A program made the position numbers and the translations under genes. The notes under the pieces are model-generated. The model was not told where the DNA came from and did no database searches. It saw only the letters and a list, made by a program, of their open reading frames with translations. Below are positions 1 to 6,121 of a DNA stretch of 42,576 nt, one piece after another. Location of the stretch: the IMG/VR virus record IMGVR_UViG_3300009103_000064, positions 1-42,576 of that record, one strand, 5' to 3'. Each line of letters opens with the position of its first letter. The first letter of the stretch is position 1. Origin of the DNA: a virus.

Positions 1-683
1 TTGAGGGCACGTGACTTAGCAGTAACGGTTACCTTCTCAATACTGAATGCCATCTGGTTGAAGGCATTGCTGGCAGAATCGCCAAGTGCTTCAGACTCAG
101 ATGTCAACATGCCCTGACCAACGTTGTAGTCAGTCTTAGTAGCAGTTGATGTTGGGTTTAGAACAGATGGGTTAGTTCCCGACTGTAAAGTTGTACCAAT
201 ACCAGTGGAAGTATTACCAAATCCAGTAGTAAGGTTGTTGCTGCTGTTCTGTCCAGAGAATGCAGAGTTTGCTTCGTCGTAGAAAGCTTCGGATCCGTCC
301 TGAGTATTGTACTTGGAACGCATTGCGAAGATCAGTCCAGTAGGACCAGACATTGGTTGAACACCTGCCAGATCATATGCGATCAGGTTAGGCATTGAAC
401 GACGAATAAGGCTGATTAGAACAGGGTCGAAACCAGCAACAGGACCAGTAGCAGTTGCATCGCCACTAAATCCTTGGGGGTTTGAACCATCTGAGTTTGT
501 TGGAGCAGCCTCAGATAGTAGTGATCCACTGCGCTCGAATGCAGAGGTCTCACGTAAGAATTTTTCTTGGTTTTCTAGCAGGACAGCGGTGACAGAACGC
601 TTATGTGCGTCTTCAATTTTCTCTAGACCTTCGTAATTAAGAAGGGGAGCCCACTTTTCCTGCAATCTTTCGGATTGAAACAT
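1..683 (-). CDS. 23: Major capsid protein gp23, N-terminal part (cut by window edge)
   Basis: Head shell subunit that forms the hexamers of the T4-like prohead. I translated this by hand from the ATG at 681-683; the frame stays open for 227 codons to the left edge, so the C-terminal part is missing. The start MFQSERLQEKWAPLL and the later SMPNLIAYDLAGVQPMSGPTG stretch correspond to the conserved PNLIAFDICGVQPMNSPTG region of T4 gp23. The segment LLSEAAP around residues 55-61 fits the T4 prohead-protease rule (Leu/Ile-x-Glu, cut after Glu), which places maturation after Glu58 and would remove a propeptide similar in size to T4's 65 residues. A ribosome-binding stretch AGGTAAACAAGC precedes the ATG. 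It follows scaffold gp22 after a 46-base gap. Identity is very secure; only the downstream end is unknown. Confidence 0.97.
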   Translation of the reverse strand, partial: MFQSERLQEKWAPLLNYEGLEKIEDAHKRSVTAVLLENQEKFLRETSAFERSGSLLSEAAPTNSDGSNPQGFSGDATATGPVAGFDPVLISLIRRSMPNLIAYDLAGVQPMSGPTGLIFAMRSKYNTQDGSEAFYDEANSAFSGQNSSNNLTTGFGNTSTGIGTTLQSGTNPSVLNPTSTATKTDYNVGQGMLTSESEALGDSASNAFNQMAFSIEKVTVTAKSRAL

Positions 684-729
684 TGCTTGTTTACCTAATT
701 GTGTTTTGTTTGATTAATTAAAAATTCAG

Positions 730-1845
730 TTATTTGCTGAAAGCTGAAAGGGTCTTCAGATAGGATTCCATAGATCCGGATACTGATTCAGTACCTGAAC
801 TATCTACACCTTCTGAAAGGGTTTCAGTCTTAGCTGTTGTTGGAGCACTTTTTCCAGGGAAATAAGATTCCTTGAGGGTTTCCAACTTTTCACGATACTC
901 TTCATCACTGTCAAACTCTACACTTTCAGCAAGTGAGGCGAGCTTCTCTTTCTGGGTGGAGGCTAGTCCATCAGAAACAGATTCTAGGATACCATCAGCA
1001 ACCGACTCTGCGAGACGCTTGTTTAAGTTGATATTCTTTTCTATTTGCTCATTGAGCTTGGTTTCCATGTCATCAAGTTTTTCTACCATACTCTTAAGGA
1101 CATCATATTTTTCTTCAGGGATTTGTACATAATGTTCTTCAAAGAGACCCTTCATTCCTGTAAGGAATGATTCGGTCATATCTGCTTTGAGTCCGGCTTC
1201 TACTGCAAGTTGGTTTTCTTCGAACCATTCTTCAGCTACGTACTCAAGATAAGAATCTACACGCTCTTGAAGGGATGCTTTTGCTTCATTAAGATCCTCT
1301 TCTAGTTTTGCGTCATGTGCTGCTTGAATTTCTTCTCTAATGGCAGAAGCTTTAGAGTTGATAGCAGCTTCGAAAATAGTCTTAGCTTTTGCTTTGAACT
1401 CTTCACTGAGTTCTTCTCCACCTAGGAGAGCATTAACATCTGCTTCGACATCGTATTCAACAGTTTTTTCATCTACTTGATCTTCAGCAACTACTTCTTG
1501 TTGCTCTTCAGTTGCTGGATCTTCGGCAACAATTTCTTGATCGTCAGTCACTTCTACCTCGTCTCCTGCTTTAAGATCTTTTGCTAGTGCACCACTCACT
1601 TTACCTTTGCGATTAGTAATAGCATCCGACACTTGCTTTAACGTTCCACCAGGTGGCTTCAACTTCATGGAGTCGTTAGTTGGACTAGCATTCTCCGGTG
1701 TTGGTCCACCTAGATCCTCAATAGGAATCTTAGGATCAACTTGGTCTACGCCTTTCAGCGGCATCCCAGGTTTTGCATTAGCATTAACAGCAGTTTTGGA
1801 TTGCTTTGGCAACGCAATTTCTTGTAGTTCTTTCTCACTAGCCAT
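730..1845 (-). CDS. 22: Prohead core scaffold protein gp22
   Basis: Internal scaffold around which the gp23 shell assembles; in T4 it is degraded by gp21 before packaging. The 371-residue product is longer than T4 gp22 (269). It is strongly acidic and predicted mostly helical from about residue 140 to 330, with a Pro- and Gly-rich N-terminus (residues 20-75) and an acidic low-complexity stretch (about 90-135). Several Leu/Ile-x-Glu sites (LSE, LEE, LQE, LNE, LAE, LKE, IPE) are spread along the chain, as expected for a gp21 substrate. The position between protease gp21 and capsid gp23 is the T4 order. The start is supported by CGGAG nine bases upstream and a late promoter 34 bases upstream. 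Sequence similarity to T4 gp22 itself is weak, so the call rests on position, composition and cleavage sites. Confidence 0.9.
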   Translation of the reverse strand: MASEKELQEIALPKQSKTAVNANAKPGMPLKGVDQVDPKIPIEDLGGPTPENASPTNDSMKLKPPGGTLKQVSDAITNRKGKVSGALAKDLKAGDEVEVTDDQEIVAEDPATEEQQEVVAEDQVDEKTVEYDVEADVNALLGGEELSEEFKAKAKTIFEAAINSKASAIREEIQAAHDAKLEEDLNEAKASLQERVDSYLEYVAEEWFEENQLAVEAGLKADMTESFLTGMKGLFEEHYVQIPEEKYDVLKSMVEKLDDMETKLNEQIEKNINLNKRLAESVADGILESVSDGLASTQKEKLASLAESVEFDSDEEYREKLETLKESYFPGKSAPTTAKTETLSEGVDSSGTESVSGSMESYLKTLSAFSK

Positions 1846-1878
1846 TGAAGTGTCTCCGATTTTTCCTGTTGAAATCTA

Positions 1879-1890
1879 TATTTATTTAGA
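1879..1890 (-). promoter_or_regulatory. Late promoter for gp22
   Basis: Read on the minus strand, this gap between gp21 and gp22 contains two overlapping T4-type late elements, TCTAAATA and AATAAATA (consensus TATAAATA). They lie 34-45 bases before the gp22 ATG. In T4 such elements are recognised by the gp55 late sigma factor with gp33 and the gp45 clamp. This is a match by eye only. Confidence 0.6.
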
Positions 1891-1894
1891 AGTT

Positions 1895-2545
1895 TTATAA
1901 GTTTGATAAGAAATCATTAAATAGATCGAGTTTTTTCTCGTCTAATGCTTTCTTATCAACCAGTGTATTGATGGTCTTATAGGTTTTAGTTGCGAACCTC
2001 TCACGCAAAATACCTCCATCCCATACCCAGTCTTTTCCTTCCATAATACCTTCAACGAAAGCATCAGGTGCAGAAGGATCGGCAACGATATCAGCAGCAG
2101 TTGCTAATATAAAATCATCACCAACGACGTTTACACCTTCACGAGTTGGTTTCAACGAACCAATTCCTCTTGAAGAAACACCTAATTTTACTCCTTCCTC
2201 AATAAGGCTAGAAGCAATTTTTCCCATTGGAGTACCAAGAATCTTAGCTTTACCAACGAAATTAGAACCACTTTCTTTAAGTGATACTATTTTATGAGAG
2301 ACCCTATCAAGATTTACAGTAGGACCTTCTGGATGACCAAGTTCACCAAGTGCTCTGCCCGAAGTAACGTGATTTTCATTGTATCTACCAACTTCACGAC
2401 GAAGAGTTTCCATAGGATACATCCGACCATTACGGTTCTTGATGTTTCCCTGAAGGAATACACCTTCAATATACATTGATTTCTTGCCGTTTTTATTTTC
2501 GACTAGAAATTCAACATTTTCTACTTCTTCTCTAATGAGTTTCAT
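1895..2545 (-). CDS. 21: Prohead protease gp21
   Basis: Serine protease of the prohead core (Peptidase S77 type) that cuts scaffold, core proteins and the gp23 propeptide after Leu/Ile-x-Glu. The 216-residue length is close to T4 gp21 (212). Family signatures are visible: EGVFLQGNIKNRNGRMYP at residues 27-44, GELGHPEG with the likely catalytic His71, and GVSSRGIGS at 122-130 with the likely nucleophile Ser124 or Ser125. The ATG overlaps the TGA of the preceding 200-residue gene by one base (TGATG), and a GGGGA sequence sits just upstream. This indicates translational coupling and expression from the late promoter before that gene. The C-terminal tail after residue 165 is Lys-rich. Confidence 0.96.
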   Translation of the reverse strand: MKLIREEVENVEFLVENKNGKKSMYIEGVFLQGNIKNRNGRMYPMETLRREVGRYNENHVTSGRALGELGHPEGPTVNLDRVSHKIVSLKESGSNFVGKAKILGTPMGKIASSLIEEGVKLGVSSRGIGSLKPTREGVNVVGDDFILATAADIVADPSAPDAFVEGIMEGKDWVWDGGILRERFATKTYKTINTLVDKKALDEKKLDLFNDFLSNL

Positions 2546-3147
2546 CAGCTATCCCCAGAAACTTGGACTTGTTGATAATATAATGCTCCTGTAGCACCGC
2601 CAACGCCGATACCAAGTGAACTAACCTTAAATGAATTTCTCATCTCTGCAAAATTGGATGAGTCATACGCAGTTGCAATACCAGATGTATCAGCATTAAC
2701 TGAAATTCTGGTGCTGTAATAACCAACTACACCAGACTTATCCCATATTTTAGTAACAGTACCATAACCTACTGCTGCTTCAAAATATGGTTGACCATCT
2801 ACTCTTAAAGTAACCATATCATTTACACCAAAGGGAGAACCTGTTCCTTCTGGGAAATCGATAAGGGTTGTAGTTCCAGTTGTAATTCCAACTACTCTCT
2901 GCGAAGCAGGTCTGTTAATTGAAATTGTTGTTGGTTCATTCTTAAGAACTAAGTAGTCTGCGGAAGTTGCACTTGGATCAGTAGAAGTTCTAGAGATCGC
3001 AACATGTGCTCCCTGTACATTATCTGCTCCAACAAGAACAACCCTCAAGGTATCTGACATTTGGGAGACAACTCCACTAGTCCTTGAGTGACCTGGATTA
3101 ACAGATACTTGTACTGACGAGCCAGTTCCTACGGGTTGATGTGCCAT
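2545..3147 (-). CDS. Unknown protein in the prohead gene cluster (200 aa)
   Basis: I do not recognise a named family. The 200-residue product has no membrane segment and no Cys. It looks beta-rich, with many Ser, Thr, Val and Gly residues and alternating hydrophobic strands such as TLRVVLVG (33-40), and ends in a Gly-rich tail (GIGVGGATGAL). It lies between the gp67-like core protein and the protease gp21, where T4 carries gene 68, but gp68 is a helical core protein and this is not. A perfect late promoter lies just upstream and the stop overlaps the gp21 start. Co-expression with head genes suggests a head component, perhaps a decoration or internal beta-sandwich protein; this is inference. 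No strong ribosome-binding site precedes the ATG. Confidence 0.85.
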   Translation of the reverse strand: MAHQPVGTGSSVQVSVNPGHSRTSGVVSQMSDTLRVVLVGADNVQGAHVAISRTSTDPSATSADYLVLKNEPTTISINRPASQRVVGITTGTTTLIDFPEGTGSPFGVNDMVTLRVDGQPYFEAAVGYGTVTKIWDKSGVVGYYSTRISVNADTSGIATAYDSSNFAEMRNSFKVSSLGIGVGGATGALYYQQVQVSGDS

Positions 3148-3172
3148 TTATTTAGAATTCATTTATACTAGT

Positions 3173-3180
3173 TATTTATA
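3173..3180 (-). promoter_or_regulatory. Late promoter TATAAATA before the 200-aa gene and gp21
   Basis: An exact match on the minus strand to the T4 late consensus TATAAATA, 25 bases before the 200-residue gene. A weaker second copy, TATAAATG, lies 6 bases further downstream (3160-3167). The short distance implies a leader of about 20 bases. The unit would express this gene and the coupled protease gp21. Confidence 0.7.
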
Positions 3181-3183
3181 GAG

Positions 3184-3447
3184 TTACTCCTCTGCCTCAT
3201 CTTCAACTTCAGTATCAACTTCTGTTTCTACTTCTGATTGATCTTGACCACTAGCAACAGCTGTGGCATTAGCAACTACAGCATCTACCTCATCGGCTGA
3301 TTCTTGATCACCGAAAAGTGAATTTGCTACATTAGGACGATATGCGTCTATCTTTTCCGCCGATTTGGCAAATAAAATATCCTTTATCTTATCACTAACT
3401 TGAGAAGCCGAATCATCCGCAGCAATCATATCCATAAGTTCATCCAT
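3184..3447 (-). CDS. 67: Prohead core protein gp67-like (87 aa)
   Basis: Small internal head protein. In T4, gp67 is needed for correct prohead core assembly and shape, and is cut to internal peptides by gp21. The N-terminal half (residues 1-45) is helical with the pattern DKIKDILFAKSAEKIDAYRP followed by VANSLFG, which resembles the helical part of T4 gp67. The last 20 residues are almost all acidic with Val and Thr (EVETEVDTEVEDEAEE), the gp67 hallmark. The length is close to T4's 80 residues. It lies between portal gp20 and protease gp21, as in T4, but an extra 79-residue gene separates it from gp20. It has its own late promoter. The first Met lacks a clear ribosome-binding site; Met5 or Met7 are possible starts. 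Confidence 0.85.
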   Translation of the reverse strand: MDELMDMIAADDSASQVSDKIKDILFAKSAEKIDAYRPNVANSLFGDQESADEVDAVVANATAVASGQDQSEVETEVDTEVEDEAEE

Positions 3448-3475
3448 TTTAAAAAGACAATAAGTAACTAGTGTT

Positions 3476-3483
3476 TATTTATA
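3476..3483 (-). promoter_or_regulatory. Late promoter TATAAATA before the gp67-like gene
   Basis: An exact TATAAATA on the minus strand, 28 bases before the gp67-like ATG, in the 38-base gap after the 79-residue gene. This is one of the best late-promoter matches in the window. Confidence 0.7.
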
Positions 3484-3485
3484 AT

Positions 3486-3725
3486 CTATTCACAATCAGC
3501 ATCTGCTTGTTGAGAATGATAGTTAAATTCTAAGATCATTCTATCTAAAGTTTGCTTCATTTCAAAAACATATTCTGTAGGTTCTTTTAATTCTTCTTCT
3601 TTTTGTAGAAGTTCTACCCTATTATCCATATAAAAAGAAACAGCATTATGCAACAATCGCAAATGAGCCAGATTCCATTCTACTTTCATCTGGGGACGAT
3701 GATGTGGTTCCCCATTCGAAGACAT
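3486..3725 (-). CDS. Small unknown protein coupled to portal gene (79 aa)
   Basis: I do not recognise a named family. The 79-residue product has a polar His/Pro start (GEPHHRPQ) and then looks helical: VEWNLAHLRLLHNAVSFYMDNRVELLQKEEEL, a break at KEPTEY, and a second amphipathic helix to LEFNYH, ending DADCE. Its ATG shares one base with the stop of portal gp20 (TAATG), and GGTGGAG seven bases upstream is a strong ribosome-binding site, so it is very probably translated. There is no equivalent gene at this place in T4, where gp67 follows gp20 directly. A role in portal or core assembly is inferred only from position. Confidence 0.85.
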   Translation of the reverse strand: MSSNGEPHHRPQMKVEWNLAHLRLLHNAVSFYMDNRVELLQKEEELKEPTEYVFEMKQTLDRMILEFNYHSQQADADCE

Positions 3726-5434
3726 TAAATTTCTCCACCTTTAGGTTTACTTTTAACGATATCTGCGGATTGAGAGACTGCTTTAGTATCTACATCCATA
3801 GCTCTTAAAGGTGCATCTGGTTCACCACCAGCACCATTAGCACCAAGTTCTCCTTCAGGTGGTAATGGTCTCATACCTCCACTCCCTTCAGGATCCAACA
3901 TCAAAGAAGCAGGATCAGGAATAGTACCATCAGAAATTTCCTTCTCAATTTTATCATCCTGTTCAAGAATTTCTTCATCACTTTGACGAAGAACTTGACG
4001 ACGTACCCAATCTTGAGAATAATACTTTCCAATATATGGTTCTACAGTAGCAAGCAGAGCCATTCTTTCAGTTTGAAGTTCTGCTTCCTTTAATTCTGTA
4101 AAATGATTATCATATAAGAAATCATATTGAATATGCTCACTCATTACCTCCCAATCTTCAGGAGTAATTACGTTTGTTAGGAGTAATTGGGTCTTCAACA
4201 TGTCATTAAACATATTGGAGAATCTTTTTCTCAAACGTCCAACAAACTTACTAAATTTAACTTCGTCTCTTAGAATTTCAGAAGATCTTCCTAAATTAAA
4301 TCCTCCTTCACCATCCATTCTAGATGGTGGAACATTGAGACTGCGGTAGAGTTTTTTCTTGAAATACTCAATGTCCGTGATTTCTCCAAGGTTTTGACCT
4401 CCAGGAAGAGTAGAAATTTCAGTTCCACGTCCCCCTTCTCTTCTAGGAAGCCAGAAATCTTCCAACATTGCCATATACTTCTTGTCATCACGGATTTCTC
4501 CAGTATCAGCATTATAAACAAGCTTATTACGATACCTCATCATGACATCACGGAGGTATTGTTCTGCTTTAATTTTTGGCAAATTGCCTACATCAATATA
4601 GAAAATTCTTCTTTCTGGAGCACGAGATAATCTATAAATGACCAAACTATCCTCAATCATCCTTAATTGATTAAGAGATTTGATAGCCTTATGCATATAA
4701 GACAATGTAACTCCCTTATTTCTATCAACTAACCCTGAAGTACAATATGTAATTGCATCTTTTGCAATTTTAATTCCAGAACCTTGTCCAGTGTTTGAAG
4801 GATTACTAGTAGGATAAATTAATTTGGGTTGATATACAAAATATTCTTCAAGTTGAGGAAACTCATAATCCATAGGATTACCAGTATTAACATTTCCTAA
4901 ACGTTGCTTATCCTTATCAGTATTTTTTTGCTGCTTTACATAACGCATTTTCATTGCGTCAATGTACCGAACCTCTTGTAACCCTTCGTGAGGATTTTTT
5001 AAATCAATTATTTTATGATAATAAATTCTTCCATCAACATACCAATTCCTATAAATCTCATGTGCTTTTTTATCAAAATCCAATAAATCTTTAATAAATT
5101 TAAATGCTTCTCTAACCTTAGTCTTTATACCATCACTAGCATTTAAATGATCTAAATTAATTTCTACTGGGCTATCATTTGAATCAGAAACAAGTGCTTC
5201 ATTTACAATATCTTCAATTGCACTATCCGCTTCTGGATGAAGTGCCATTTCACGATATCTTTTAATTAAATCAAATTCAGTTCTATATACACCTTCAATA
5301 TCAACATATGAACCAAAAAAACCACTACTCATATAGTGGTCATTCCCGTCCTCATTATTCGGAGGTACGGGAGAAACTACTGATTGAGATTGTGGTTCGT
5401 TGTCCTCTATCGAGAACCCAAATAACTTGGCCAT
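3725..5434 (-). CDS. 20: Portal vertex protein gp20
   Basis: Forms the dodecameric portal at one head vertex, initiates prohead assembly and serves as DNA channel and terminase dock. The 569 residues compare with 524 in T4. Conserved portal signatures include LIKRYREMALHPEADSAIED (about 58-77), the NWYVDGRIYYHKI segment (about 130-142), RYIDAMKMRYV, and SRAPERRIFYIDVGNLPK followed by LGRSSEILRDEVKFSKFVGRLR in the stem and crown regions. The C-terminal 60 residues are Pro, Gly and Asp rich and probably disordered. The first ATG is preceded by CGGAAATAAATT. The gap upstream holds an imperfect palindrome, described separately. The identification is secure. Confidence 0.97.
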   Translation of the reverse strand: MAKLFGFSIEDNEPQSQSVVSPVPPNNEDGNDHYMSSGFFGSYVDIEGVYRTEFDLIKRYREMALHPEADSAIEDIVNEALVSDSNDSPVEINLDHLNASDGIKTKVREAFKFIKDLLDFDKKAHEIYRNWYVDGRIYYHKIIDLKNPHEGLQEVRYIDAMKMRYVKQQKNTDKDKQRLGNVNTGNPMDYEFPQLEEYFVYQPKLIYPTSNPSNTGQGSGIKIAKDAITYCTSGLVDRNKGVTLSYMHKAIKSLNQLRMIEDSLVIYRLSRAPERRIFYIDVGNLPKIKAEQYLRDVMMRYRNKLVYNADTGEIRDDKKYMAMLEDFWLPRREGGRGTEISTLPGGQNLGEITDIEYFKKKLYRSLNVPPSRMDGEGGFNLGRSSEILRDEVKFSKFVGRLRKRFSNMFNDMLKTQLLLTNVITPEDWEVMSEHIQYDFLYDNHFTELKEAELQTERMALLATVEPYIGKYYSQDWVRRQVLRQSDEEILEQDDKIEKEISDGTIPDPASLMLDPEGSGGMRPLPPEGELGANGAGGEPDAPLRAMDVDTKAVSQSADIVKSKPKGGEI

Positions 5435-5451
5435 AATTTATTTCCGAGTAC

Positions 5452-5482
5452 TTAGACTTACTGATATATTTAGTTAGTCTAA
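5452..5482 (-). promoter_or_regulatory. 31-base imperfect palindrome in the gp20 leader
   Basis: In the 58-base gap between gp19 and gp20, TTAGACT (5452-5458) pairs with AGTCTAA (5476-5482). After a T-T mismatch, ACT (5460-5462) pairs with AGT (5472-5474), leaving a 9-base loop, GATATATTT. No T-run follows on the minus strand, so it does not look like an intrinsic terminator. It could be an RNA hairpin in the gp20 leader, a processing site or a protein-binding site. A weak late-like CTAAATAT lies inside it. Confidence 0.5.
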
Positions 5483-5492
5483 TTATAGCATA

Positions 5493-6086
5493 TTAACCGT
5501 TAGGACCACCAGCTCCAGTCAATTTAAGGGACTGAACTTGGAATTCCACGGTAAATTCTTCAATTGTATCGCCAGTATCATAAGAAAGATCTATGTTAGA
5601 TACGGTTGTTGGGAATATATCAACAAATTCATACTCTTTTAGTACGACATTTGAATCCCCACTACTATCTGAACTTGACTTACTGGATCCTCTACCAAGT
5701 TGGAATACCTTGGCATTAGTCATATAAGCATTTGGATCAGTAGCACCAATGTTGGTATCTAGATCAGCAATCTGCTGAGTCCAATTCTCAAATGCATTTC
5801 TGATTCTGAAGTCTTCATCATTAATTACTGTAACAGTCCATGTATCAATGGTTCTGTCTCCAGCAACTTTAAAAATACGACCTCTGAACGGAACATCGAT
5901 GTTTGCGATATTCTGAGCAGGTAACGATGCACCTTTACATAAGAATTGGAAAATATCCGCATCCCAACCTGTTACTGCGTCGGGAAGTGTAGTAAGCTCT
6001 ACCTGAAATAGATTCGGTCTTGCACCGCCCCCAATAAGAGCAGATTTAAAATCCGAAATTGACTTGTTTGGTCTGGACGTTGCCAT
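5493..6086 (-). CDS. 19: Tail tube protein gp19
   Basis: Subunit of the inner tail tube through which DNA passes, stacked inside the gp18 sheath. The 197 residues compare with 163 in T4. The N-terminal region SDFKSALIGGGARPNLFQVEL (11-31), then PAQNIANIDVPFRGRIFKVAGDRTIDTWTVTVINDEDF with RNAFENW, are typical gp19 elements. A Ser-rich insertion (SSKSSSDSSGDS, about 134-145) and the following segment account for part of the extra length, and the C-terminus ends LKLTGAGGPNG. An excellent ribosome-binding site, AGGAGG, lies 9 bases before the ATG, fitting a very abundant protein. A near-consensus late promoter sits in the gap after gp18. Confidence 0.97.
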   Translation of the reverse strand: MATSRPNKSISDFKSALIGGGARPNLFQVELTTLPDAVTGWDADIFQFLCKGASLPAQNIANIDVPFRGRIFKVAGDRTIDTWTVTVINDEDFRIRNAFENWTQQIADLDTNIGATDPNAYMTNAKVFQLGRGSSKSSSDSSGDSNVVLKEYEFVDIFPTTVSNIDLSYDTGDTIEEFTVEFQVQSLKLTGAGGPNG

Positions 6087-6106
6087 TTAAATAATCCTCC
6101 TGTTGT

Positions 6107-6114
6107 TATTTAGA
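6107..6114 (-). promoter_or_regulatory. Late promoter for gp19
   Basis: TCTAAATA on the minus strand differs at one base from TATAAATA and lies 20 bases before the gp19 ATG, in the 35-base gap after the gp18 stop. It would allow tube production to be independent of the sheath gene. Confidence 0.55.
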
Positions 6115-6121
6115 GTTAGAA

